Source: Molossus alvarezi (taxonomy: Eukaryota; Chordata; Mammalia; Chiroptera; Molossidae). Taken from it: a stretch of DNA of 64,000 bases. Below the pieces are notes generated by a model. That model was given only the letters and a program-made list of their open reading frames with translations. It was not told the origin of the DNA and did not search any database. The position numbers were made by a program, and so were the translations under genes. Positions 1 through 10,160 of the stretch are shown here, one piece after another. Position 1 is the stretch's first letter, and each line of letters starts with the position of its first letter. The DNA is taken from positions 682,001 through 746,000 of the forward strand of contig CM073895.1 in NCBI GenBank assembly GCA_037176705.1, read 5' to 3'.

Positions 1-171
1 CTGCTGCTGGTGCTCGCCTCGGCCGCCCGCGCCCGCTTGGCCCGGCGCCTCCGCCCGCTGCTGCCGCCCCCCACTTGGACTCCTGGACTCCGCCGCCACC
101 CAGGGTCCAGCGACGGGGGACGGGAGGAACGCCATCCCGAAGGGGAGCGGCAGCTCTGCGCCTGGGTGTGA
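1..171 (+). CDS. TMEM88B: TMEM88B, 3' coding end (partial, starts before the window)
   Basis: Frame 1 is open from the first base to a TGA at 169-171 and gives 56 residues. It begins with a hydrophobic stretch (LLLVLASAARARLARRL) that looks like the end of a transmembrane segment followed by a basic cytosolic flank. It continues as a proline/arginine-rich polar tail ending in CAWV. TMEM88B is a small two-pass membrane protein related to TMEM88, which acts on Dishevelled in Wnt signalling. In human it lies just upstream of VWA1 on the same strand, which is the position seen here. The assignment rests mainly on synteny, the membrane-then-basic pattern and partial memory of the human C-terminus. 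The start and earlier exons lie outside the window. The segment is very GC- and CpG-rich. Another short GC-rich gene end cannot be excluded. Confidence 0.6.
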   Translation: MLLVLASAARARLARRLRPLLPPPTWTPGLRRHPGSSDGGREERHPEGERQLCAWV

Positions 172-349
172 CCCCGAGGCCCTCCAAAGGATCCGAGACC
201 TCCATCTCCCCTCCGTGACCCCCCAAAAGTGGCCCCAGGCCGGCGGCCTAGCGGTCTGCGTCCGGGTCCGGCCAGGGAATCGCGTGCGCGCCTCGGCCTC
301 GTGCGCAGTGCTCCGAGTGGTCGCGAGGTGGCACTGGACTCCCCCGGAC

Positions 350-391
350 CGCGGTCCGCCCTTCCCCACCCGCGGTCCGCCCTTCCCCACC
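350..391. repeat. 21-bp perfect tandem duplication
   Basis: Two identical adjacent 21-bp copies (350-370 and 371-391) lie in GC-rich sequence about 180 bp after the putative TMEM88B stop, probably in its 3' UTR. The unit starts CGCGGTCC and ends CCCCACC. Confidence 0.9.
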
Positions 392-784
392 CGCGGGCAC
401 CCCTGCTGGGAAGCCCTCAAGGAGGCCGATGGCTCTCAGAGAAGGGGCACGTGGCCAGGCTCAGAGAAAGGCGGCCTTTCGGGCTTCTGCTCCCTCAGTA
501 AGGACAACCCTGCGCGGCCCCATGTCTGGTCAGCCAGGGGGCCTCCAGCAGGTTTCAGAAGCGATGAGACTTCCACACTCCACCAGAGCACGTGTTTCCG
601 GAAGCCCAGCATGGCCAGCAGCACCAGGACTTGTAAGGCTCAACCTGTGATCAGGTTAGGGCTCATCCTGAGACCAGGGTCAAGGCTCATTCTGAGACCA
701 GGAGTAGGACCTTGCCGTGCCCAGGATTAGAATTTAGATAGGCACCAGAGTAAGGGCTCAGTGTGTTCCCGCTGGATAATTTTT

Positions 785-1116
785 TTTTTTTTTTAAATCC
801 TCACCCGAGGACATTTCTGCATAGAGCGAGAGGGATACTTTTTTATTTTCTTACCTTTTTTTTTTTAATCCTCACCTGAGGACATTTTTCCATTTTTTGT
901 TCAGATAGAGTGGGAGAGAGAGAGAGGAAGAGAAACATCAACATGAAAGGGACACATTGAGTGGCTGCCTCCCCCAAGGCCCTGGTTGGGTCAGGGCCAG
1001 GGACAAACTGCAACCGAGGCACATGCCCTTAATGGGAACTGAACCCAGGTCTCTCTGGACCTCTCTGGACCTCAGGTCTACGCTCTGACCACTGAGCCAA
1101 ACCAACCAGGGTCCCT
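785..1116 (-). mobile_element. Type A SINE with an extra partial 3' end, flanked by a target-site duplication
   Basis: A full type A SINE in reverse orientation spans about 857-1111, from the 3' CTCACCTGAGG motif to the tRNA-like head ending in GCCAAACCAACCAGG. Before it, 796-838 holds a second short copy of the same 3' end. The pair is bracketed by CTGGATAATTTT at about 772 and again at about 1118, so both pieces look like a single insertion. Confidence 0.8.
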
Positions 1117-1144
1117 CTGGATAATTTTAAGAACCATGTCTTCG

Positions 1145-1393
1145 CCCTGGCCGGTTTGGCTCAGCGGTTAGAGCGTTGGCCTGCGGTCCCGAGAGACTCG
1201 GGTTCGGTTCCTGCTAAGGGCATGTACCTCGGTTGCAGTTTGTCCCTGCCCCTGGTTGGGTTGTGCAGGTGGCAGCCACTCGATGTGTCCCTTTCACATG
1301 GATGTTGCTCTCTCTCTTCCTCTCTTTCCCTTCCACTCTGTCTGAACAAAAAAATGGAAAAATGTACTTGGGTGAGGATGAAAAAAAAAAAAA
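1145..1393 (+). mobile_element. Type A (VES-like) SINE
   Basis: The head reads GCCCTGGCCGGTTTGGCTCAG with tRNA A and B box-like sequence. A CT-rich middle follows, then the GGGTGAGGATG end and an A-tail at about 1380-1393. Full length. Confidence 0.9.
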
Positions 1394-1443
1394 AGAATCG
1401 TTTGTTCTATGCTTTAAGCTTGTTTCCAGTTATGGATACGTTC

Positions 1444-1684
1444 TTTTTTTTTTTTTATCCTCACCCGAGGACATTTTTGCATTTATCTTCAGATAGAGTG
1501 GGAGGAAGAGAGAGAGAGAGGAACATCAATATGAGTGAGACACAGCTATTGGCTGCCACCCACACAACCCCAACCAGAGTAGGGGACAAACTGCAACTGA
1601 GATACGTGCCCTTAGCCGGAACCAAACCCAGGCCTCTCTGGTCTTCAGACCAATGCTCTAACCATTGAGCGAAACCGGCCAGGG
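1444..1684 (-). mobile_element. Type A (VES-like) SINE
   Basis: In reverse orientation: a T-run at 1444-1456, ATCCTCACCCGAGG, then the tRNA-like head ending GAAACCGGCCAGGGC at 1684. Confidence 0.9.
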
Positions 1685-1704
1685 CTGTTCTTTTTTCTTT
1701 TTTC

Positions 1705-1934
1705 TTTTTCTGTTTAATCCTCACCTGAGGATAGTTTTCTATTGACTCTCAGAAAGTGTGGGAAGGGGTGGGGGGAGAAACATCGATGTGAGAAAGACAC
1801 ATCGTCTGGTTGCCTCCCTCATGAACCCAACAGGGCCGGGGATCAAACTGCAACCCAGGTACATGCCCTTGACCAGAATTGAACCCGAGACTACTTGGTC
1901 CTCTGGCCAATGGTCCAAATGCTGAGCCAGGGCA
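1705..1934 (-). mobile_element. Type A SINE, diverged
   Basis: In reverse orientation, from TTTAATCCTCACCTGAGG to GCTGAGCCAGGGCAC. The tRNA-like head is mutated and shortened, so this copy is older than its neighbours. Confidence 0.8.
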
Positions 1935-2198
1935 CCTTTATGGGTATGTTGTTAATTATCCATTTGGTATACACAGTGTTCGAACAGTTCTGGAGTATTC
2001 TGAGCTAGTATTCCTTGAGTTCTGCCTCTCATTCATTGTACATGCCACTCTCCATTGACCTTTATGTCAATTAATCTCTCTTGTATTTTCCATCTTGTCT
2101 CTCTTGCTGCCTTCTGGGCAGTTCCTTCAGCTCCCTCTTCCAGTTCAGATTCACTCCCTGTGTCTAATCTGCCGATTAACTCATCCATTTAATTTTCT

Positions 2199-2305
2199 TT
2201 TTTTTTTCTTTTTTTTTTGTGGTACGTGCCCCTAGCAGGAACCGAACCTGGGACTCTCTGGTCCGCAGGCTGACGCTCAACCGCTGAGCCAAACTGGCCA
2301 AGGCT
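2199..2305 (-). mobile_element. Short tRNA-head-only SINE
   Basis: In reverse orientation only the tRNA-related half is present, from GTGGTACGTGCCCCTAGC to GCCAAACTGGCCAAGGCT, and it is followed directly by a T-rich (A-tail) run. The usual CT-rich and GAGGAT sections are absent. The copy at 2386-2469 has the same 3' boundary. Confidence 0.75.
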
Positions 2306-2385
2306 CATCCATTTAATTTTAAATTACGATACCTAAAAGTTATACTTGCTTTCTTTTCTAATCTGATCTTTTTTAAAAAATTATC

Positions 2386-2469
2386 TTTTTGTTTGTTTGT
2401 TTGTTTTGTGGTACGTGCCCCTAGTGGGAACCGAACCCAGGACTCTCTGTGCCAAACTGGCCAGGGCTT
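2386..2469 (-). mobile_element. Short tRNA-head-only SINE, second copy
   Basis: In reverse orientation, a (GTTT)n tail leads into GTGGTACGTGCCCCTAGT, then part of the tRNA-like head, ending GCCAAACTGGCCAGGGCT. It shares its 3' junction with the copy at 2199-2305 and has an internal deletion before the head end. Confidence 0.75.
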
Positions 2470-2483
2470 TAAAAAACTTATCT

Positions 2484-2665
2484 TTGCCCTGGCCAGTTTG
2501 GCTTTGCGGTTAGAGCGTCAGCCTGCAGTCCAGAGAGATCCAGGTTTGGTTCCTGCTAAAGGTGCGTACCTCGGTTGCAGTTTGTTTCTCTCTTCCTCTT
2601 TCTCCCTTCCACTCTATCTGAACAAAAAATTGAAAAATATCCTCAAGTGAGGATAAAAAAAAAAT
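2484..2665 (+). mobile_element. Type A SINE, internally deleted
   Basis: The head GCCCTGGCCAGTTTGGC and the end CTCAAGTGAGGAT plus A-tail are present. About 60 bp of the middle is missing, between GGTTGCAGTTTGT and the CT-rich section. Confidence 0.85.
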
Positions 2666-3825
2666 TAAAAAATTATCTTTATCGATGAAAGCATTACAGA
2701 TGTCCCCCCTTTTCATAGCTGATCATTTTTTATGGTCTCTTGGCATGCTTGATTTTTGGATTCCAGCTTCAATTTCTTGAACAGTTCACAGTTATTTTAT
2801 CTTCTGTACCTAACAATTCCAATGTGTTAGTCTTTGGGGGGAAGGGTCTAACTTTGTCATGTGTTGTTTCTCCTGATTCTTACTAATAGCATATTGTTTC
2901 TCTGAAAGTTTGTTAATTTTTCATCGTCAGCCCATACCTGTGAAAATTTTAGGGCTGCTTCCCTCCGGAGAGGATCCCCTTTGTGGGGCGCTGCCAGCCT
3001 GGGCCCAGGCAGCGTCCTGGTTTGGTGGCCCCTCTGCAGCGCGGCACTGACTCCGCGATCGCTGAGTGGCTCTGGCCTTGCTTCTCCATCTGTTTCCCTG
3101 CGTCATCCTGGGTCTCTGCTCACGATTCCTCTGTTTGTCTATTTTCAGTGTTTAATTTTGAAGGGAGCTTGGAGATATTTACTTCCTTGTAAGCCCAGCA
3201 GTATATTAAAAATATGTGCTTGTAATCCATCCAGAGCCTAGTGGCAGTTGAAAAGCCTTTTAAAGGATCTAGCCTACCATATTGCCAGCTGAACTCCGCC
3301 TCTGACCAGCAGGATCAAGGCTCAGATGCGCCCGAAGATCAGGGACCACGGTTCAGGGGATGAGCAGAGTCAGGGCTCATTCCGTGGCCTTGAGAAGAGC
3401 CCGCCGTGGCTGGCTCAGGCCCAGCAGGAGTCCTTGGGGTTTTCCAATTGTCTCTGCCCAGCTCTGATGCTGTTCCCAGTCAGACAGGAGCCTGGCCAGC
3501 CGCCCAGCTGCCAAGGATAACTTCCCCTGGGCCAAGGTCCCCTTCCTTCCCCTCCTGCCCAGGGTTGGGCTGGCTCTGGCCAGGCGTCTAGGATGGAGAC
3601 TCTCCTGAGGATAGGCCTGGCCCTGGAGTCACCAAACAACAGCTGGGCCTGGTGGGGGTGGGGAACTCAGCTGCCTGAGCCCGCAGGGTTCATTCCTAAG
3701 GTGTGTCCCAGTGTCACAGGCCAGCCCTGAGCCCCAGGGAAGTCCTACCTCAGCCCCAGCCTGCCCCACCCGTTCACCTGTGGGGGACTGTGCGAGGTTC
3801 ACAGGGGCCTAGGGGGTCTGCTTTT

Positions 3826-4044
3826 ATTTATTTATTTATTTTTTAAATATATTTTTATTGATTTTTAGAGAGAGGGGAAGGGAGAAGGAGAAAGAGATAG
3901 AAACACCCGATCAGCCGCCTCCTGCACAATCCCTACTGGGGATCAAGCCCACAACCCGGGCATGTGCCCTGACTCGGAATCGAAAAGGTGACCTCTTGGT
4001 GCACGGGTCTCCGCTCAGCCACTGAGCCACACCAGCGGTGCAGG
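3826..4044 (-). mobile_element. Type B SINE
   Basis: In reverse orientation: TTTATTTATTTATTTTTTAAA tail region, TATTGATTTTTAGAGAGAG, then the tRNA-like head ending GAGCCACACCAGCGGTGC. The B-box region is mutated. Confidence 0.85.
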
Positions 4045-4741
4045 GTCTGCTTTTAGAGGGCCACCCGTCAGGAAAATTGGGATACTGCGTGCAGGGGTGG
4101 GGGGGCTGGGAGGGTAAGGGCTGACCCACCAGAGAGAACCAGAAACAGGCCCCAGGGCCTGGGGAAGACTGAGGAAGACCCTTTGTTCTTTTATGTGTCC
4201 AAGGTGCCCTTTCTTACCTGCCACCATTTGGACAGGCTCCTCGTAAGGGTGGGGGGGCCTGGGCTAAGCGGAGGCAAGGACCTGGCCCTCCAGACACAAT
4301 GCTCCCCCTCCTCAAGACCTGTCATTCAGATGCATATCCCAGCCTTTCTGTCCCCCTGCCCCGACTTGAGCTCAGGGCCCAGGCCCAGAGATCTCTGCGT
4401 CTCAACCTTTGCCCAGCACAGTGGCCAAGACAGAAGCCCCTCTTTCAGGGCCCCAGCCCCGGAGGCCCAGCCTCCATCCTGAAGGTGCCTCTGCTCCCTC
4501 CCCCACGAAAGCCCCTTCAACCCCAGCCTGGAATGGCCCATCCATCCCCACCCTAAAGGTCTAGGAGCACTGATCTCAATGCCCCTCTACCCACCCAGGG
4601 GCCCAAACTCCTTGGGAAGCAGGTGCTGGCTACTGGATGGGTCAAAGGGGGACCTTTACTTGGGACAATGCAGATTCTTGCCCCACCCAGGTGCCCAGAC
4701 CCCTGCCCTGTAAGAACATGCCTGGCTGTGGGGGCCTCCAC

Positions 4742-4746
<5 letters not shown>

Positions 4747-4783
<37 letters not shown>
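4747..4783. repeat. (TG)n microsatellite
   Basis: About 18 uninterrupted TG dinucleotides. Such tracts are usually length-polymorphic and can adopt Z-DNA. Confidence 0.95.
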
Positions 4784-4784
<1 letters not shown>

Positions 4785-5398
4785 TGCGCACCAGCATGTT
4801 CTGGCTTGTGCCTGTGAGCATCTATCCCATCCACCCCCCACACACCCTGGGGGGAGGTGTTGTCCTGACCCTACAAGAGCTGGAGACTGTGCAAGGTTCC
4901 CTGACCTGCCCAAGGTCGTTTATTCATGCACAAAGTATTTTCTGGGAACTGAGGCATCTGCAGCATACCCTCAGACAGTGAGGAGTGGCCAGGGATTGGG
5001 CCAGTTCCATCCCTCAGCTTGTACCCAGGTGTGAACCCTACCCCCACCCAGGCATGTGGGTCAGGGAAGGGGTGCTGGGCAGGAAGTTAGCTGGGGTGGG
5101 TGGGCCGGGTAGAGTGGGAGGAAAAAACTCTCTACACCCAAGGCTCCTCTGGCGGTCTAATAATCAGACAGACATGAGACAGAGTAACAATAGAATGTAA
5201 CCAAACTTGAGACGCACATATGTTTGGGAACCCTGCACACAGGAGCCACAGACCCGCACACATGCACGAGAGGATCAGAGCTAGAAGGGAACATGGGGAT
5301 ATAGGACATCCTGAGCCAGGGACAGGTAAGGCACCTTGGGGGCTTCAAAGGCTGTTGCAGGTTGATAAGAAGAGCAGAGGCTTAGTAAATAGAAACTT

Positions 5399-5432
5399 GT
5401 TCTGCCCTAGAGATAGTTCTGCCCTAGAGATA
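5399..5432. repeat. 17-bp perfect tandem duplication
   Basis: GTTCTGCCCTAGAGATA occurs twice back to back, at 5399-5415 and 5416-5432, inside the AT-richer stretch at about 5150-5550. Confidence 0.9.
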
Positions 5433-8400
5433 GGTCACAACAAGTTACTGCTGATAATTTTTTACTAAGGGCAAGGCCGCTGACTCAAGTTCTTCCAGGT
5501 AGTTAAGGGAGGAGCAGAAGTGTCTCTGGAGCCTGAGGCTAAAGTTGCCTTTAGCTCAAAACCCTCTGCATACCACTGAAGCACATCTTGGGGTCAGTTG
5601 ATCTGGACCCCCACAGTAGGAACAGGCAGAGCCTGGCGCTGGCTCTGAGGTCTAAGGCCCCTGCTCCCTGGGCCCCACTCCCACTTCTGGGGAGTCCCCC
5701 CAAGGTGTTGACACAGGTCTGTCCCTCATGCTCTCTCCTTCCCCATGCAAGCCTGTCTGGACCCTGCCTGGGGTGGGCACAGGGTGCAGTGGTCGCCTCC
5801 CTGTAAGAGAAGGTTCCAGCAGAGGGAACCAAAGCTCAGGGCCCCACCTGGAGGACACCACCGTTAGTTCCCCGCACAGACTGAAAACCCAGGAGAGTTC
5901 TGGATGCCTGCCTCCCAGCCCTGCCCATTCGACTCTATCTCTGACAGCAGACACCCAGGTGTGTCCTCAGAGGCCTGGCATCAGCCCACCCGCCCACGAG
6001 CCCTGGCCTGCCCCACGAGGCCTTGCAGCCCACGCCGTCCCTGTCTGTCTCCCAGCCTCCTCATTGCTATCTGCCTTCTCCAAACCCAGGGTCTCAGCAC
6101 TTCCTGTGGCTCCTGCCCCCGTGGGCTAACACAGCCCGCAGCCCGCCCTCGGTAGAGGGGAATTTTTGCAGGCACGTCACCGCTTGTCCCCCTTCCAACC
6201 CTGCAGTGCTGGGAGGACGGGCTGTCTGTGCCCAGTACTTGTGTCCCCACTGCAGAATCTGCCTATGGCCGGGCTCAGCACAGAGGATGGGTGAACGCAG
6301 AGGGGTGGTACCCACCCTGCACTTAGGCTGCTCAACCCACCAGCCGGCTTCCCTGACACCCTGGCAGGGGGATTGGGTAGGGGGTCCGATCTAGGGCCAC
6401 AGAGTGCAGGTCTGGGCTCCTGGGCAGTGAGGGGCTGGGACCTACAGACCCCAGACAAGTCCCCAGGCCCTGGCACGTCCCTGACCATAAACAGGCAGGT
6501 TGCGTCTTGAAGAATGTGCCGGTAGGGCAGCTGGGTGGGTTTGGAAGGGGCCTCTGGGCCCTGCTGTTCTCAGCTGTGTCCCACTTACTGTTGTGGGGTG
6601 AGGTCAGGGGCCCTTGGCTTGCCCACACCCTTGCCCCAGGCCCAGGGCAGTCACCCCCCTTTCGTGGTTCTGCCCCTACTACATATGTGTGGGTAGATAC
6701 AGCAACGTGAAAAACAGAGGAAGGGGGGCACCCCCTGCAGGGTGGGGGCAGGGCCCAGGCCCATCTGCTCCCCAGGCCCAGCAGAGAGCCCTAGGCTAGG
6801 GCCAGGGGTGAGGTCAGAGGCCCCGGGAGCTGCCCTTTTCCTTGGGGTCAACATGACTGCAGTGAGCTGGGGACAAAAGGCCCTTCTTCTCTTCAGAGGC
6901 CTGGACTGTGCGGAGGAGGGAGCGGGCTCAGACCGGGTGGGGGCAGGGTGGGGCCTGCAGCCTTGCCCCTGGATTTCCCGGAACCCTCTCCACCTGCCTG
7001 TGGACAGACAGGCAGGGTGGCCAGCTCCAGGAAGTGATGCATTGGGGCTCCCATCTGAGTCAAGGCCATCATGCCAAGGCCAGGACCAAGCAGGGCTGGG
7101 CCCCCTTGGGGGTGGGGGGGAACGACCTGGGGGCCCGGGCTGGCTGTGATCTGGCGCCTCTGTTCTTCTCTGGCCCCTCCTCGCCCCCAGCCTGCCTGCC
7201 TTCAGAGAGGAGCTTTCCGGACCATTATATTTATATTTCCTCTGGCGTCTGCCTCAAGCTCAGCCCTGGCCCTGACCACTGCACCCCTGGCTGACCCCTA
7301 GCTCCCTGGGGACTCTCTGTCTGGCCATGTCTCCCTAGGGCAAGGGTGGGGGCTGCAGGACACAGAAACAAGATTTGGGGTCAGGGAGCAGAGCCGATGA
7401 AGAAGCAGGGGAGTCTTCTGAGGGTCAGGTGGGAGCTCAACCCAAGCAGCAGAAGTGACTCCAGGCAGAGCTGAGGAGGAGCCCCCTGCCAGGGCTGGGT
7501 AGAGGCCCTGGCTGAAGACTACTGATGCTGAGACTCTCATCCCTTCTTCCTCTGATGCAGAGGCTGGAGGCAGGAGGGCAGCTGCTTCCTCAAGGGCTTG
7601 AGTCACAGCCAAGAAGACCCGCTCAGTTTTTCCAGAAGGGACGGAAACTTCCCTGTCAGCCCTGCAACACAGGCCTTGCTGTGGGCCCGCCCGTTGGGCA
7701 GGAGTGGGGGACAAACAGGGAAGCCACGGCCTTGCCACAGGGGGTACCCACCATGGCCCAGCTCCCTGCCCTAGGTGGGTGGTACCCAGGGAGATGGAGG
7801 ATGAACCAAGAAGTGTTTGTATGTGTCTACATGAGTGTGTCACCCCTGGGGCCCCCTGGGCCTCCTCCAGCTGTTGCTGCTGCCTGACCTTGGCCTCTGC
7901 TCACAGTCCCCATCTCCCCAGGAGCCCTGGGTAGCCGCACATGCTGGGGAGCTGGGGGCCAAGCAGAGCTTCTCTGGGCAGCACACCCTGGACTTTGGGG
8001 GGCCCAGCCCATTGCTCCCCTCATGGGGCCCAGGCGGAAGCACCAGGCAGTTTCTGGTCCCCGCCGAGGCCTGAGGTCTGTGGAGCTGAGCCAGCACGGC
8101 CACTGCCAAGATTCCCGGGGAGGGGTGGGGGCGGCGGGGACACAGTTCTCATTTTGTTCCTGCCCCTGCTCCTCAAGCTCAGCTGAACTGCTTCCTTTTT
8201 TAGGCAAAGTGGAACTCGGCCTGTCTGCAGCTTCTCACCTGCCAGAAAGGGAGGAAGGAAAACCACTGAGTCCCATCCTGACCTGCAGAGCATCCCCCGG
8301 GAGGGTGGGAAGGGAGGGAACATCCTGGCAGAGTGGCCTTGGGGGGGGGGGTCTGTGCCCCCAACTCCACAGAGAGGAATGGCTGGGAGGGGATTACTCC

Positions 8401-8849
8401 TCAGAAGGCATCTTAGGAGTGAGGGGTCTGGGCAGGCTCTCCTCAACCTCAGCTCCTGCCCAGGGGGCACTGCCCTCCCCAACCTAAGGGCAGGAAATCT
8501 GCCCTGGGGGGCTAGTACCCCTTAGGATGCTCCCTGCAGCCAGCCATTTCTGGTTTGACCTAGCAAGGCTCAAAGGGCTCACCAGTAGGACCCTCCGGAG
8601 GGGGACTCCAGCGGGTTGCTGGGGGTCTGTCCTCAGATGTGGAGTTTGACGCAGCCCGGTCTATGCCCCTTATTGGACCGGGTGTATGGGGACAGCAGTA
8701 GGCCTAGCATGGTCACACAGGACAGGCCTGAACCAGCCATCCCCAGCTCCCATACCTTTTCTTCCAAGAAGCCAGGTGGGGTGGGGGTTTGTGTCCCCCC
8801 AAAAGCCCACCTTCGGGTCTCAGGTTTCTGTGCTATGTCCAATGCTCTG

Positions 8850-9105
8850 TGTTTTTTCTTTTTTTTAATCCTCATCTGAGGATATTTTTCTATGTATCAT
8901 CAGATAGAGTGGGAGAGAGGAAGTGGGGGGGAGAGAGAGAGAAACATTGATGTGAGAGAGACACATTGACTGGTTGACTGCCACGCAACCTGACCAGGGC
9001 CCAGACAAACCGCAACCAAGGTACATGCCCTTATTGGAATTGAACCCATGACTCATTGGTCTTCGGGCCGATGCTCTAACCATTGAGCGAAACTGGCCAG
9101 GGCTT
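8850..9105 (-). mobile_element. Type A SINE
   Basis: In reverse orientation, from TTTAATCCTCATCTGAGGATATT to GCGAAACTGGCCAGGGCT. Near full length with moderate divergence. Confidence 0.88.
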
Positions 9106-9437
9106 TGTGTCTTTTCTAAATTCAGCCCTTCCAATCCCCATTGGCCAGTTCCTGGGGACACAGTCTCAGTCTCGGCACACCTCCCCACCCCCAGCCATGT
9201 GGCCCGATGGAGGCTAGGGCCTGGGCCTTGTTAGGGATACCTTGTTCTTGGTGTCACCCCCACCCTTTCACACCCCCTGGGTCCTGGGGCCTGGCTTCAG
9301 GGACTCCCAGCCCTGCGACAACATGGGCAGTGGGCATGGAGATGACCCGACTTAGGGGCCCATCTGCTCCTGGCTGGGAGCAGGGGCAGAGCAGACCCCA
9401 CTGTCTCATAGCTGTAAAGAAAGACCGCAGTGTCCTC

Positions 9438-9626
9438 CAGCCAGTGTGACTCAGTGGATTGAGTACTGTCCCATGGACTGAGAGGTGCCGATTCAATTCC
9501 TGGTCAGGGCACATGCCTGGGTTGCGGGCTGGATCCCCAGTAGGAGGTGTGCAGGGGGCAGGCAATCAGTGTTTCTGTCTCTCCCTTTCTCTCTCCAAAG
9601 TCCAAAAGAAAAAGAAAAAAAAAGAC
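9438..9626 (+). mobile_element. Type B SINE next to the VWA1 promoter
   Basis: The head reads CCAGCCAGTGTGACTCAGTGG, followed by GATTCAATTCCTGGTCAGGG and a CT-rich tract, ending in an A-rich tail at about 9603-9626. It stops some 20-100 bp before the CpG island of VWA1 begins. Confidence 0.88.
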
Positions 9627-9639
9627 TGCAGTATCTGTG

Positions 9640-10160
9640 TGCACACACGCCCAGAGTGCGCGTCTGGGTCCCCCCGTAAGCGCGCTCCCCCGAGTCTGTG
9701 CGCCCCGGCTCGCGGCTGAGCGCGCGCCTCGGGGCGGGGCCTCCGGGGCGGGGCCTCCGGGGGCGGGGCCCGGGTCCAGCCAGTGCGGCGACGCGTGTTG
9801 CCGCCCAGGAGCGAGCCAGCGAGAGGCCGACGGAGTCCGAGCGCGGCGGGTTCCGTCGGGCGCGATGCTGCTCTGGACGGCGCTCGGCCTGGCCCTGAGC
9901 CTGGCGCTGGCGCGGGCGCGGAGCGGCGCGGAGAACGGTGAGTGCGGCGGCTGGCGGACCTGACTCCGGCACCCCCCACCCCGCTGCCCTCGCGGGGCAG
10001 TCGCTCTCCTCCCGCGGCCGCGGGGCGGGGGCGGCCGGCGCGGCACCCCACCCACCTGCATTGGGCGGACCCAGATGCCCCAGGCGGCTCCACCGAGCGA
10101 GCGCCGGGACGTGGAGGCCGCCATCTGCTCCGTCGGCGTCTCCACCGGATCGTGGGGCCT
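9640..10160 (+). promoter_or_regulatory. VWA1: VWA1 CpG-island promoter with three tandem GC boxes
   Basis: CpG density rises sharply at about 9640 and falls after about 10160, spanning VWA1 coding exon 1 and the first part of intron 1. At 9728-9770 a GGGGCGGGGCCTCC unit occurs three times in a row, giving three SP1/KLF-type GC boxes about 100 bp before the start codon. I saw no TATA box. A TATA-less, SP1-driven dispersed start is inferred. Confidence 0.75.

Larger units (their letters stand above)
172..9639. other. Intergenic region between TMEM88B and VWA1
   Basis: No coding exon was recognised. 172-770 is probably the TMEM88B 3' UTR and flank, though I saw no clear AATAAA. 770-2665 is a block of SINEs. 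2666-3830 is AT-richer DNA with no feature recognised. 4045-8850 is GC-moderate DNA without SINEs, holding a (TG)n tract, a 17-bp duplication and one AT-rich island. About 5150-5550 has an AT content unlike its surroundings and could be an old LTR-type insertion, but I could not assign it. Human has a non-coding transcript (LINC01770) in this interval, and I cannot see an equivalent. Confidence 0.7.

Noticed and set aside
1145..1220. tRNA-gene-like sequences at SINE heads throughout the window
   Set aside because: They have A/B-box-like promoters but lack a proper acceptor and T-arm fold and continue into SINE bodies. They are not tRNA genes.
5150..5550. Possible solitary LTR of an endogenous retrovirus
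   Set aside because: The base composition shifts and there is a 17-bp duplication, but no TG...CA ends, polyadenylation signal or target duplication could be pinned down.
7298..7843. 181-codon minus-strand frame in the TMEM88B-VWA1 interval
   Set aside because: No domain, no splice partner and no promoter. It is typical of chance frames in GC-rich intergenic DNA.
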